In this document: positions 16,468 to 25,474 of the stretch, one piece after another
How the letters are laid out: the number at the start of each line of letters is the position of its first letter
How positions within the stretch are numbered: position 1 is the first letter of the stretch
NCBI RefSeq assembly: GCF_000938305.1
Contig: NZ_JYMT01000031.1
Coordinates: forward strand, 1 to 64,000
Reading direction: 5' to 3'
Source: Bradyrhizobium sp. LTSP885
GTDB lineage: Bacteria; Pseudomonadota; Alphaproteobacteria; Rhizobiales; Xanthobacteraceae
DNA length: 64,000 bases
Notes under the pieces: model-generated
The model's database searches: none
What the model was told of the DNA's origin: nothing
What the model saw: the letters and a program-made list of their open reading frames with translations, nothing else
Program-made: the position numbers and the translations under genes

Positions 16468-16511
16468 TATATTCGGTCGCCCTAAGTTCCGGCGAGGCCG
16501 AGGAGACGAGC

Positions 16512-18674
16512 ATGGCAGAACGCTCTTTCGCGCGCGAGGTCGAAGACCTCAAGCTCGGCGCCGGCCAGGAATTCCGCGGCGAAGGCATCCTCGCCATCAC
16601 CAAGGCCCTGCTCGAATGCGGCGTCAGCTATGTCGGCGGCTATCAGGGCGCGCCGATCTCGCACCTGATGGACGTGCTGTCGGACGCCCAGGACATCCTG
16701 TCCGATCTTGGCGTGCATTTCGAAACCAGCGCCAGCGAAGCCACCGCGGCGGCCACCCTCGCCGCCTCCGTGATGTATCCGATCCGCGGCGCAGTTACGT
16801 TCAAAGCGCCGGTCGGCATCAACGTCGCGTCCGACGCACTCGCCAATCTCAGTTCGGGCGGCGTGACCGGCGGGGCGCTGATCATCATCGGCGAGGATTA
16901 TGGCGAGGGCTCCTCCATCATGCAGGAGCGTTCGCATGCGTTTGCGATGAAGTCGCAGCTCTGGCTGGTCGATCCGCGGCCTAACGTGGCCTCGATCGTC
17001 AAGGCCGTGCACGATTCCTTCGAGCTATCCGAGGCGTCGAATACGCCCGTCATGCTGGAGGTGCGGATTCGCGCCTGCCATGTGCATGGGCGGTTCGCCA
17101 CCCGCGACAATGTCCGCCCCAGCTTTCCGCTGTCCCGCGCGCTCGAGCAGCCGTCGCGCGACACCAACCGGATCGTGCTGCCGCCGGCCTCGTTCATGCA
17201 CGAGAAGGAAAAGATCGAGCAGCGCTGGCCCGCGGCGGTCGAATTCATCCACGCGCGCGGCATGAACGAAACATTTGACGGTGATATCGACGATATCGGC
17301 ATCATCATGCAGGGCGGCATGTATAACGGCGTCATCACCGCGCTGCGCGAGGCCGGACTTGCCGACATCTGGGGCGAAACGCGGGTGCCGCTCTATGTGA
17401 TGAACGTGACCTACCCGATCGTCGACCGCGAGGTGATCGAGTTCTGCCGCGGCAAGAAGGCCGTGCTGATGGTCGAGGAAGGCCAGCCAGAATTCATCGA
17501 GCAGGCGCTGCACAAGGTCCTGCGTAATGCGGACATTCCGGCCAAGCTCCATGGCAAGGACTTGTTCCCGATGGCCGGCGAATACACGTCGCAGGTGATG
17601 GGAGCGGCGATCGGCGCCTTCATCCGCCGCTGGCGCTCCGACGTGCTGCCGGATGCCGCGCGCGCGCCGAACATCGACCGGGTCGAAGTCGACGACAAGA
17701 TCCGCGCGCTGGCCGACGTGGTGCCGCCGCGGCCGCCGGGCTTCTGCACCGGCTGTCCGGAACGGCCGATCTTTTCCGCGATGAAGCTCGTGGAGAAGGA
17801 GCTCGGCCCGCACCATATCGCCGCCGATATCGGCTGCCATCTGTTCTCGATCCTGCCGCCGTTCAATATCGGCGCCACCACGATGGGCTACGGGCTCGGT
17901 CCGGCATCGGCCTCGGCCTTCAATGTTCCTGCGGCGAAACGTTCGATCTCGATGATGGGCGACGGCGGCTTCTGGCACAACGGGCTGACCAGCGGCGTCG
18001 GCAACGCCGTGTTCAACCAGCACGACGGCGTGATCGTCGTGGTCGACAACTTCTATTCCGCCGCGACCGGCGGCCAGGACATCCCCTCCTCGCGCGCCGA
18101 CAACCGGTCGCGTTCGACCAAGCACCCGATCGTCGAGGCGGTGAAGGGCGTCGGCGCCAAATGGGTGCGCCAGATCGACCACACCTACGACGTCTCGCAC
18201 ATGCGCGACACCCTGCGCGAGGCGCTGACGACGAAGGAAAAGGGACCCAAGATCATCGTCGCCTCGTCGGAGTGCATGCTGAACAAGCAGCGCCGCGTAA
18301 AACCGCTGGTGGCCGCCGCCGCCAAACGCGGTGAGCGAATCGTGCGCGAACGTTTCGGCGTCGATGAAGACACCTGCTCGGGCGATCACGCCTGTATTCG
18401 CCTGTCGGGCTGCCCGTCGCTGTCGGTGAAGCCGACCACCGATCCCCTGAAGGACAATCCGGTCGCGGCCGTCGACAACACTTGCGTCGGCTGCGGCCAT
18501 TGCGGCGAGGTCGCTGACGCGGCCGTGTTGTGCCCCTCGTTTTATCGCGCCGATGTCGTCTCCAATCCGACTGCGTTTGAGGCGCGGCTCGACCGGATCT
18601 GGCAGCGGATGATCGGCGCGTTGCAGCGCTGGCGGGCGGGACGCCGCGTCACGTTCGAGCAGGAGGCGGCATGA
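16512..18674 (+). CDS. Indolepyruvate ferredoxin oxidoreductase-type subunit alpha (thiamine-PP enzyme with ferredoxin domain)
   Basis: 720 residues, ATG 16512 after GAGGAGACGAGC. The domains are an N-terminal pyruvate:ferredoxin oxidoreductase alpha-like region (YVGGYQGAPISHLMDVL near 40), a TPP domain with CTGCPERPIFSAM near 412 and GDGGFWHNG at 483-491, and a C-terminal iron-sulfur region 622-676 (C-x5-C-x4-C-P, then CVGCGHC-x8-CP). Such IorA enzymes, with IorB, decarboxylate aryl pyruvates oxidatively to aryl-acetyl-CoA. Only seven cysteines occur in the cluster region and the first spacing is unusual. In this operon, ahead of a Rieske dioxygenase set, it may act on an indole-derived 2-oxoacid or run in a modified reaction. 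Confidence 0.9.
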   Translation: MAERSFAREVEDLKLGAGQEFRGEGILAITKALLECGVSYVGGYQGAPISHLMDVLSDAQDILSDLGVHFETSASEATAAATLAASVMYPIRGAVTFKAPVGINVASDALANLSSGGVTGGALIIIGEDYGEGSSIMQERSHAFAMKSQLWLVDPRPNVASIVKAVHDSFELSEASNTPVMLEVRIRACHVHGRFATRDNVRPSFPLSRALEQPSRDTNRIVLPPASFMHEKEKIEQRWPAAVEFIHARGMNETFDGDIDDIGIIMQGGMYNGVITALREAGLADIWGETRVPLYVMNVTYPIVDREVIEFCRGKKAVLMVEEGQPEFIEQALHKVLRNADIPAKLHGKDLFPMAGEYTSQVMGAAIGAFIRRWRSDVLPDAARAPNIDRVEVDDKIRALADVVPPRPPGFCTGCPERPIFSAMKLVEKELGPHHIAADIGCHLFSILPPFNIGATTMGYGLGPASASAFNVPAAKRSISMMGDGGFWHNGLTSGVGNAVFNQHDGVIVVVDNFYSAATGGQDIPSSRADNRSRSTKHPIVEAVKGVGAKWVRQIDHTYDVSHMRDTLREALTTKEKGPKIIVASSECMLNKQRRVKPLVAAAAKRGERIVRERFGVDEDTCSGDHACIRLSGCPSLSVKPTTDPLKDNPVAAVDNTCVGCGHCGEVADAAVLCPSFYRADVVSNPTAFEARLDRIWQRMIGALQRWRAGRRVTFEQEAA

Positions 18675-20215
18675 ACGTCTCGGTCGCTCCCACTTCCGTT
18701 GGCCTCAGCCAGGCCCGCCCCATCAGCATCGCGGTGCTCGCGATGGGCGGCCAGGGCGGCGGCGTGCTGGTCGACTGGATCGTGGCGCTCGCCGAGCACC
18801 GCGGCTGGTTCGCGCAATCGACGTCGGTGCCCGGTGTCGCCCAGCGCACCGGTGCCACAATCTACTACATCGAGATGATCGCGCCGGACGCGAGCAAGCC
18901 GGACCGCAATCCCGTGCTGTCGCTGATGCCGGCGCCAGGCAAGGTCGATATCGTCATCGGCGCCGAATTGATGGAGGCGGGTCGCGCCATCCTGCGCGGA
19001 CTGGTTTCGCCGGACCGTACGCTCCTCATCGGCTCATCGCACCGCTCCCTCGCCATGAGCGAAAAGACAACGCCGGGCGACGGCACCGCCGACGCCTCGC
19101 AGGTCTACGAGGCGGCAAACGTCGCGGCCAATCGCTTCATCGCATTCGACATGGCCGAGATCGCCGATGCCACCGGCAGCGTGGTCTCCTCGGTGCTGTT
19201 CGGTGCGCTGGCGGGCTCCGGCGCCCTTCCGTTCGCGACAGAGGATTTCGAAACCACTATCCGGGCCGCCGGCGTCGGCGTCGATGCCAGCCTGCGCGCC
19301 TTCGCCGTCGGCCGCGAGCGTGCCACCGCCACGCTCAAGCAGGACCCGAAGATCAAGCCCACGGCGAAGCCGCCGCTTGCCAAGCGCTTTCCAAAGCTCG
19401 CGCCGATCGGTCACGCCGGCTACGACGCACTTGTCACGCGGGCGCGGCAATTGCCGGCCGAGGCTCACGGCATCGTTGCGGCCGGCCTGCAGCGCGTGGT
19501 CGACTATCAGGACGTCGCCTATGGGGCTGAGTATCTCGACCGGCTGGAAGCGATGCCGCATAATGCGACCGGCCTGTTGCAGGCGTTCGCCAAATATCTC
19601 GCGGTCGCGATGGCCTATGACGATGTCATCCGCGTCGCCGATCTCAAGACACGCGCGGGGCGGTTCGACCGGGTTCGCCGCGAGGCGCGGGCCGGCGACG
19701 ACCAGGTGCTCGCGATCACCGAATTCTTCCATCCTCGGATCGAGGAAATGGCCGGGATGCTGCCGCGGCGGCTTGGCGAAAGGCTCGAACGCAGCCAACG
19801 GCTCGCGCGGCTGATCGATCGCGGACGCAAACTCCGCACCACCGCCCCGGCGGCCTTCCTGACGTTGTACTGTATCGCAGGCCTGCGCCGGTTCCGCCGC
19901 GGCTCGCTGCGGCATGCCCGCGAGATGCGCCACCTCGAGGATTGGGCGCAACGCATCCGCAAATTCGCCGCACACGACCTCGCGCTCGCGACCGCCGTCT
20001 GTGAAGCGCGCCGTCTCGTCGCCGGTTACTCCGACACCCACTCCCGCGGTGAATCGAAATTCGACAAGGTGATGCTCGCGTCCGAACGGCTGGCCGGCCG
20101 GCCCGACGCCGCCGAATGGGTGCAGCGGCTGATCAAGGTCGCGCTGAAGGACGCCGATGGCGCCGAACTCGACGGCGCGCTGCGCACTGTCGAGACGCTG
20201 TTCGAGGGTGCCTGA
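18671..20215 (+). CDS. Indolepyruvate oxidoreductase subunit beta family protein with C-terminal DUF6537-type extension
   Basis: 514 residues; ATG 18671 overlaps the alpha-subunit stop by four bases (ATGA). Residues about 17-215 are the gamma/beta domain of 2-oxoacid:acceptor oxidoreductases (VLAMGGQGGGVLVDWI, QSTSVPGVAQRTGATIYY, IVIGAELMEAGR). The remaining ~290 residues (RFPKLAPIGHAGYDALVTRA onward) are an alpha-helical extension, roughly doubling the usual IorB length of about 200; it corresponds to the DUF6537-type tail of proteobacterial members. The alpha/beta pair forms one enzyme. Translational coupling suggests 1:1 assembly in the cytoplasm. Confidence 0.88.
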   Translation: MNVSVAPTSVGLSQARPISIAVLAMGGQGGGVLVDWIVALAEHRGWFAQSTSVPGVAQRTGATIYYIEMIAPDASKPDRNPVLSLMPAPGKVDIVIGAELMEAGRAILRGLVSPDRTLLIGSSHRSLAMSEKTTPGDGTADASQVYEAANVAANRFIAFDMAEIADATGSVVSSVLFGALAGSGALPFATEDFETTIRAAGVGVDASLRAFAVGRERATATLKQDPKIKPTAKPPLAKRFPKLAPIGHAGYDALVTRARQLPAEAHGIVAAGLQRVVDYQDVAYGAEYLDRLEAMPHNATGLLQAFAKYLAVAMAYDDVIRVADLKTRAGRFDRVRREARAGDDQVLAITEFFHPRIEEMAGMLPRRLGERLERSQRLARLIDRGRKLRTTAPAAFLTLYCIAGLRRFRRGSLRHAREMRHLEDWAQRIRKFAAHDLALATAVCEARRLVAGYSDTHSRGESKFDKVMLASERLAGRPDAAEWVQRLIKVALKDADGAELDGALRTVETLFEGA

Positions 20216-20217
20216 GG

Positions 20218-21180
20218 ATGGACCAGTTCGAAGTCGTGGTGTCAAAGACCGAGGCGCTGACGCCGCGCATCCGCGAATTCGTGCTTGCGCGCAGCAATGG
20301 TGCGCCGATGCCTGGCTGGGCGGCCGGCGCCCATATCGATATCCATCTGCCCGATGTCGGCCGGCGCTCCTATTCGCTGATCGAGACCGGTTCACCGCGG
20401 GCCGTCGAACATCCGATCCATTATCGCGTCGCCGTGCTGCAGGAAGCCAAAAGCCAGGGCGGCTCACTTTATATGCACGCCCTCAAGGCCGGCGACCGCC
20501 TGACGATCTCGCCGCCGGCCAACAATTTTCCGCTCGGTTCCGGCTCAGGCGAAGTCGCACTGGTTGCTGGTGGCATCGGCGTAACGCCGCTGCTCACGAT
20601 GGCCTGCGAGTTGAGCACTGCGAAACGGCCGTTCTCGTTCCATTACGCCGGCCGTAGCCGCAGCGAGCTTGCCTTCCTCGGCGAGATCGAACGGCTGGCC
20701 TCCGCCAACGCAACCATCCATGCAGACGACGAAGCCGGCCGGTTCTTCGATCTCGAGGGCCTGATGACGCGGCTGGCTCCCGACGTTCCGCTTTACCTTT
20801 GCGGACCGCTGCCGATGATCGAGGCGGCCATTGCGCTGGCGAAACGGATGGACTGGCCGCAGGGCCGGCTGCATTTCGAGATATTCACCGCGCCCGAAGA
20901 GAAATCTGGCGATACCCCGTTCGAGGTCGAGCTCAAGAGCAACGGCCGCGTTTTTGAGATTCCCGCCGGCAAGACCATCCTCGACGTGCTGCTCGCCGCC
21001 GGCGAGGACCCGATTCATGACTGCAAGCGCGGCGATTGCGGGATCTGCCAGACCGGCGTCATCGAGGGCATTCCCGACCATCGCGACTACATCCTGAGCG
21101 AAAGCGAGCGGGCGTCGAACAAGGTGATGCAGATCTGTATTTCGCGCGCGAAGACCAAGCGCCTCGTGCTCGACCTGTGA
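20218..21180 (+). CDS. PDR/VanB-family oxidoreductase (FMN/NADH reductase with C-terminal 2Fe-2S; IacF-like)
   Basis: ATG 20218, two bases after the IorB stop; the open frame begins earlier but overlaps IorB. The 320-residue protein has the FNR-like FMN domain (RRSYSLIETG near 50), the NAD domain with LVAGGIGVTPLLTM (about 117-130) and LCGPLPMI, and a plant-type ferredoxin domain at the C-terminus with Cys269-x4-Cys274-x2-Cys277 and Cys307. This is the phthalate dioxygenase reductase/VanB architecture that passes electrons from NAD(P)H to a Rieske oxygenase. Its partner is encoded 11 bp downstream. It corresponds in order and type to iacF of auxin-degradation clusters. Confidence 0.93.
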   Translation: MDQFEVVVSKTEALTPRIREFVLARSNGAPMPGWAAGAHIDIHLPDVGRRSYSLIETGSPRAVEHPIHYRVAVLQEAKSQGGSLYMHALKAGDRLTISPPANNFPLGSGSGEVALVAGGIGVTPLLTMACELSTAKRPFSFHYAGRSRSELAFLGEIERLASANATIHADDEAGRFFDLEGLMTRLAPDVPLYLCGPLPMIEAAIALAKRMDWPQGRLHFEIFTAPEEKSGDTPFEVELKSNGRVFEIPAGKTILDVLLAAGEDPIHDCKRGDCGICQTGVIEGIPDHRDYILSESERASNKVMQICISRAKTKRLVLDL

Positions 21181-21191
21181 TGGAGGAACGC

Positions 21192-22505
21192 ATGATCAGA
21201 TATGCCGGCAACTCCGCGGCGATCCGCGACCTGGTCCGCGACCAGGAGGTTCACCGCGACGTCTATGTCAGCGAGGAGGTGTTCCAGCTCGAGATGGAGC
21301 ACATGTTCCCGAACAGCTGGGTCTATGTCGGCCACGACAGCCAGGTTCCCAATCCCGGCGATTATTTCGGCACCACCATCGGCACGCAGCCGGTCCTGCT
21401 GGTCCGCCACACCGACGGCACCGTGCGCGTGCTGCACAATCGCTGCCCCCACAAGGGCACGCGCATCACCTCGGAGACCTGCGGCAACACCGGAAAGTTC
21501 TTCCGCTGTCCCTACCATGCCTGGAGCTTCAAGACCGACGGCTCCCTGCTCGCGATCCCCTTGAAAAAGGGTTACGAGAACACCGGCTTCGAACAGAGCC
21601 ACGCCGCGCCCGGCATGGCGCCGGTGCGCCATATCAGGAACTACCGCGGTTTCGTGTTCGGCAAGATCAACGACGGCGGCCTCGATTTCGAGGAATTCTT
21701 CGGTGACAGCCTCTCAAGCCTCGACAACATGGTCGACCGGTCGCCGGTCGGCCAGCTCAAGGTCGCCGGCGGCGTGCTGCGGTACATGCACAATTGCAAT
21801 TGGAAGATGCTGGTCGAGAACCAGACCGACACCTGCCACCCGATGGTGGCGCACGAATCCTCCGCCGGAACCGCGGTCGATGTCTGGAAGAAGGCACCTC
21901 CCGGCACCAAGAAGCCGATGGCGGTCGAGATCATCGCCCCCTTCATGAGCCCCTACGAGTTCTTCGAGAACATGGGCATCCGGATCTGGGACAACGGCCA
22001 CGGCCACACCGGCGTGCATCACTCGATCCATTCCGACTATTCGGCGGTGCCGGGCTATTTCGACAAGATGACGGCGGCCTATGGCGAGGCCCGCGCCAAG
22101 GCGATCCTGGACGAGAACCGGCACAACACGGTCTATTTCCCCAACATCATGATCAAGGGGCCAATCCAGCTGTTACGGCAGTTCAAGCCGATCGCGGCCA
22201 ACAAGACGCTGGTCGAGTCCTGGACGTTCCAGCTCGTCGACGCACCCGACATGCTGCTCGAGCGCACGCTGATGTACAACCGTCTGATCAACGCGCCGAC
22301 TTCGATCGTCGGCCATGACGATCTCGAAATGTACGAACGCGCGCAGGAAGGCCTGCATTCGAACGGCAACGAGTGGGTCAATCTGCAGCGCCTCTACAGT
22401 CCCGACGAGGCCGGGCAGACCAATGTCGCCATCAACGGCACCAGCGAGTGGCCGATGCGCCACCAGTTCCGGGCCTGGACCAAGTTCATGACGATGGGGA
22501 TGTGA
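21192..22505 (+). CDS. Aromatic ring-hydroxylating dioxygenase alpha subunit (Rieske; IacC-like)
   Basis: I chose ATG 21192, with GGAGG five bases upstream; ATG 21180, overlapping the reductase stop, is an alternative adding four residues. The 437-residue protein has the Rieske ligands Cys85-x-His87 and Cys106-x2-His109 (18 residues between pairs). The mononuclear iron site is NQTDTCHPMVAH with Asp213, His216 and His221, followed by GHDDLEMYERAQEG in the C-terminal catalytic domain. It receives electrons from the reductase encoded just upstream and pairs with the beta subunit encoded next. Gene order matches iacC-iacD, which oxygenate the indole ring of an indole-3-acetate intermediate; that substrate is inferred. 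Confidence 0.94.
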   Translation: MIRYAGNSAAIRDLVRDQEVHRDVYVSEEVFQLEMEHMFPNSWVYVGHDSQVPNPGDYFGTTIGTQPVLLVRHTDGTVRVLHNRCPHKGTRITSETCGNTGKFFRCPYHAWSFKTDGSLLAIPLKKGYENTGFEQSHAAPGMAPVRHIRNYRGFVFGKINDGGLDFEEFFGDSLSSLDNMVDRSPVGQLKVAGGVLRYMHNCNWKMLVENQTDTCHPMVAHESSAGTAVDVWKKAPPGTKKPMAVEIIAPFMSPYEFFENMGIRIWDNGHGHTGVHHSIHSDYSAVPGYFDKMTAAYGEARAKAILDENRHNTVYFPNIMIKGPIQLLRQFKPIAANKTLVESWTFQLVDAPDMLLERTLMYNRLINAPTSIVGHDDLEMYERAQEGLHSNGNEWVNLQRLYSPDEAGQTNVAINGTSEWPMRHQFRAWTKFMTMGM

Positions 22506-22506
22506 C

Positions 22507-23019
22507 ATGAGCATGGTGACTGATGCTCCTCTGCGGACTGCGGTCCCTACCGATCAGGAACTGATCGACTTCGTCGTCCGCGAGGCGCGGCTGATCGATC
22601 AGCAGCGTTTCGACGAATGGCTCGACATGTACGCCGATGACGCCTTCTACTGGATGCCGCTGGAATGGAATCAAACCGATCCGCGGCTGACCTGCTCGCT
22701 GATGTACGAGGACAAGCTGCTGCTTTCGATCCGGGTCGAGCGGCTCAAGGGTGCGCGGACCTTCAGCCAGAAGCCGAAGAGCCGCTGCCATCACGTGCTG
22801 CAGACGCCACAGGTGGATTCCCGTGACCCTGCGGCCAACAGCTACGTTACCTGGACCCCGATACACTATGTCGAGACCCGGCTGGACGAGCAGACGCTCT
22901 ATGCGGCCTGGGTCACGCATCATCTGAGCGTCGAGAACGGCAGGCTGAAGATCAAGCTGAAGCGGGTCGACCTGATCAATTGCGATGCGGCCTTCGGCAA
23001 CATCCAGCTCTTTATGTAG
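22507..23019 (+). CDS. Aromatic ring-hydroxylating dioxygenase beta subunit (IacD-like)
   Basis: 170 residues, starting one base after the alpha-subunit stop. It has the SnoaL-like cone fold of ring-hydroxylating dioxygenase small subunits: LIDFVVREARLIDQQRFDEW at the start, MYADDAFYWMPLEW, SRCHHVLQTPQV, and the C-terminal LKIKLKRVDLINCDAAFGNI. Small subunits have no cofactor and stabilise the alpha3beta3 hexamer. The near-zero spacing implies coupled translation with the alpha subunit. Length and motifs are normal for the family. Confidence 0.93.
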   Translation: MSMVTDAPLRTAVPTDQELIDFVVREARLIDQQRFDEWLDMYADDAFYWMPLEWNQTDPRLTCSLMYEDKLLLSIRVERLKGARTFSQKPKSRCHHVLQTPQVDSRDPAANSYVTWTPIHYVETRLDEQTLYAAWVTHHLSVENGRLKIKLKRVDLINCDAAFGNIQLFM

Positions 23020-23022
23020 GGA

Positions 23023-23760
23023 ATGATGAGCGTGACTGATTACACAGCGATCGTCAGCGGCGGCAATACCGGCATTGGAGCTGCGATCGCGCGCGGCCTT
23101 CTTGCCGAGGGATATCACGTGATCTCGGTGTCGCGGCGCAAGCCGGACTGGAGCCATCCAAAACTCTCTGCCTATGAGGTCGATCTGCTCGATGCCACGG
23201 CGACGCGCCAGGTGACAGCTGAAATCGCCGCCAAGGTTGCGATCACCCATGTCGTGCACAATGCCGGCGCGATCCGCGCCAAGCTGCTGGAAGAGGTCGA
23301 GGACGAGGATGTCGGCGCCCTGGCCCAGCTGCATTTTGGCGCCGCGATCGCGCTGGCACAGGCGGCGTTGCCGAGCATGAAACAGGCGCGCTTTGGCCGC
23401 ATCGTGCTGCTGTCGTCCCGTGCCGCGCTCGGAGCCGTCACCCGCACGGTCTATTCGGCCACCAAGGCCGGCATCATCGGCATGGCACGAACCTGGGCGC
23501 TGGAGCTCGCTCCCTTCGGGATCACCGTCAATGTCGTCGCGCCCGGCCCGATCGCGGATACCGAGATGTTCGAGAGCGTGATGTCGGCGGAATCCGAGCG
23601 CGCGAAGGCGCTGGCGCGGGCGATCCCACTTGGCCGTCTCGGCAAATCCACCGACGTTGCGCGCGCGGTCAGTTTCTTCAGTTCACCAGATGCGGACTTC
23701 ATCACCGGGCAGACGCTCTATGTCTGCGGCGGCGCCAGCATCGGGTCCATTTCCATCTAG
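23023..23760 (+). CDS. SDR family oxidoreductase (IacE-like position)
   Basis: 245 residues, three bases after the dioxygenase beta gene. Its motifs are SGGNTGIGAAIA (about 12-23, cofactor), HNAGAIRAK, LLSSRAALG with the catalytic serine, YSATKAG as YxxxK, PGPIADTEMF and the C-terminal TGQTLYVCGG. It would dehydrogenate the diol or alcohol formed by the Rieske oxygenase. In iac clusters the equivalent gene iacE follows iacCD. Cofactor preference and exact substrate cannot be read directly. Confidence 0.92.
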   Translation: MMSVTDYTAIVSGGNTGIGAAIARGLLAEGYHVISVSRRKPDWSHPKLSAYEVDLLDATATRQVTAEIAAKVAITHVVHNAGAIRAKLLEEVEDEDVGALAQLHFGAAIALAQAALPSMKQARFGRIVLLSSRAALGAVTRTVYSATKAGIIGMARTWALELAPFGITVNVVAPGPIADTEMFESVMSAESERAKALARAIPLGRLGKSTDVARAVSFFSSPDADFITGQTLYVCGGASIGSISI

Positions 23761-23778
23761 CTTCGGCGAGACGCAGCC

Positions 23779-24306
23779 ATGGATGCCACGGTCAAACGAA
23801 AGCTCCGATCCCCGAAGAGCGCACGCCCGCCGCCGTTGCAGCCGCTCGAGCCGGCGCACGAGTCCGATGGCGCGCATCTCGAGCTGCGCATCTGGCTGCG
23901 ACTACTCTCCTGCGCGACCCGAATTGAGAAGTCGCTGAATGCACGGCTGCGCAAGGAGTTCAACACCACGCTGGCCCGCTTCGACCTGCTGGCGCAGCTT
24001 GCGCGCAAGCCCGAAGGCGCAAGCATGTCCGAGGTCTCCAACCTCTTGATGGTCTCGAACGGCGCCATCACCGCGCTGGTGCAGAAGTTGGAAGCCGACG
24101 GATTGATCCATCGCGAGGTCGATTCCGAAGATCGCCGCACCTTCCGCTTACGACTGTCGCAGGACGGCGCCAAGGAATTCGGCCGGATGGCACGCCGGCA
24201 CGAGGAGTGGGTGATTGCGCTGATCGGCGAACTGTCACCCGTCGCGCAGTCCGATCTGCTGCAACACCTGACCTTGCTCAAGCGCCGCCTCGACAAACAC
24301 GCCTGA
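23779..24306 (+). CDS. MarR-family transcriptional regulator (IacR-like position)
   Basis: 175 residues from ATG 23779, 18 bp after the SDR gene. A basic, proline-rich N-terminal tail of about 30 residues precedes the MarR core: RIEKSLNARLRKEFN, FDLLAQLARKPEGASMSEV (HTH begins), NLLMVSNGAITALVQKLEAD (recognition helix region) and REVDSEDRRTFRLRLS (wing). MarR proteins repress catabolic operons until an aromatic acid binds. Its position at the end of the operon and the GGCCTA palindrome at 16363-16379 suggest autogenous control of the divergent promoters. MarR regulators are the known auxin sensors of iac/iad loci. Confidence 0.93.
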   Translation: MDATVKRKLRSPKSARPPPLQPLEPAHESDGAHLELRIWLRLLSCATRIEKSLNARLRKEFNTTLARFDLLAQLARKPEGASMSEVSNLLMVSNGAITALVQKLEADGLIHREVDSEDRRTFRLRLSQDGAKEFGRMARRHEEWVIALIGELSPVAQSDLLQHLTLLKRRLDKHA

Positions 24307-24458
24307 CGTCACGGACGTTTGCTCCATTAATGATCCCTGGGCACAAGATTGTGTTCGTGTCCCCTCGCCTCGGGAACCAGACTCCGACGCGAATTCTGAT
24401 CTATACATCTCATAGGCGGACTAGCTAAAGTCCGCAGCAGCCGTTCTACCGGCGCGCA

Positions 24459-24474
24459 GGTAGGCGTACCTACC
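24459..24474. promoter_or_regulatory. Inverted repeat just upstream of an SDR gene
   Basis: GGTAGG-CGTA-CCTACC is a perfect 6-bp dyad lying 18 bp before ATG 24493 and next to its Shine-Dalgarno sequence GAGAGG. It could be an operator or a small hairpin in the 5' leader. An overlapping dyad AGGTA-GGCG-TACCT shares the same bases. Confidence 0.35.
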
Positions 24475-24492
24475 GCGGTTTGAGAGGAAATC

Positions 24493-25251
24493 ATGGCAGC
24501 CACATATTCAGATCTCGCCGGCAAGGTCGTTCTCGTCACGGGCGGCGCTTCGGGCATCGGCGAATCGATCGTACGGCGCTTCGCGCTGCAGAAATCCATT
24601 GTCGTGTTTTTCGACATCAAAGCCGAGGAAGGTACCAGCCTCGCGCGCGAGCTGTCAGGCGCCGGTCTCAGCGCGCATTTCCTGAACGTCGACCTCACGG
24701 ATATCGCAGCACTCCGCGCCGGCATCGCCGATGCACGCAAAGCTCACGGTCCGATCAATATCCTCGTCAACAATGCCGCCCATGACGAACGGCATCCGAC
24801 GGAGGAGGTGACGCCGGAGTACTGGGATGACCGCATCGCGGTGAACTTGAAGCATCAATTTTTCGCCGCGCAGGCGGTCCTGCCGGACATGAAGGCGGCC
24901 AACGCCGGCGCGATCATCAATTTCGGCTCGGTCTCGTGGATCGCGGGACAAGGCGGTATGGCCGCCTATACCGCCAGCAAATCCGGCGTGATCGGCCTCA
25001 CCCGCTCACTGGCGCGCGACTATGGCTCCTACAACATACGCGTCAATGCGATCGCGCCCGGCTGGATCATGACCCAGCGCCAGATCGAGAAATGGCTGAC
25101 GCCTGCGGGCGTGGAAGAGCTTATGCACCGTCAGTGCCTGAAGCGGAAACTCGTCCCGGACGAAATCGCGAAATTCACCGTGTTCCTCGCATCCGACGAA
25201 GCATCGGCCTGCACCTCACAGCATTACATCGTGGACGGCGGCTGGGTATAA
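24493..25251 (+). CDS. SDR family oxidoreductase
   Basis: 252 residues from ATG 24493 with GAGAGGAA upstream. Classical motifs: TGGASGIGESIV (about 16-27), NNAAHDERHP, NFGSVSWIAG with the catalytic serine, YTASKSG as YxxxK, IAPGWIMTQRQIEKW and the C-terminal IVDGGWV. The NNAA in place of NNAG is a minor variant. It is separated from the MarR gene by 186 bp with its own inverted repeat, so it may be transcribed separately. It resembles sugar or polyol dehydrogenases (ribitol/arabinose type) as well as aromatic-diol SDRs; the role in the locus is not determined. Confidence 0.9.
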   Translation: MAATYSDLAGKVVLVTGGASGIGESIVRRFALQKSIVVFFDIKAEEGTSLARELSGAGLSAHFLNVDLTDIAALRAGIADARKAHGPINILVNNAAHDERHPTEEVTPEYWDDRIAVNLKHQFFAAQAVLPDMKAANAGAIINFGSVSWIAGQGGMAAYTASKSGVIGLTRSLARDYGSYNIRVNAIAPGWIMTQRQIEKWLTPAGVEELMHRQCLKRKLVPDEIAKFTVFLASDEASACTSQHYIVDGGWV

Positions 25252-25474
25252 AAAGTGCAGGCGGGCCGCCTCTCATTGAGCTGCGTTCTCAGCAGTCCGA
25301 TCTGTTGCGCCGCAGGATGCCCCAACTCCCTTGCTCAGCAGATTGACCCACATGGCGGTCATATCCATATGGGACGTAGGAATCGGATGAAGCCTGCCGT
25401 TTCGGACCAGCTCGGACGCGGCCGAGCACCGCTCGCGGCGTCATCCCAGCACATGGTTTGGTTCGGGAGCTCCT

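Noticed and set aside
17025..18500. A 491-codon open frame antisense to IorA
   Set aside because: Shadow of the IorA gene. The sense product carries TPP and iron-sulfur motifs; the antisense has none.
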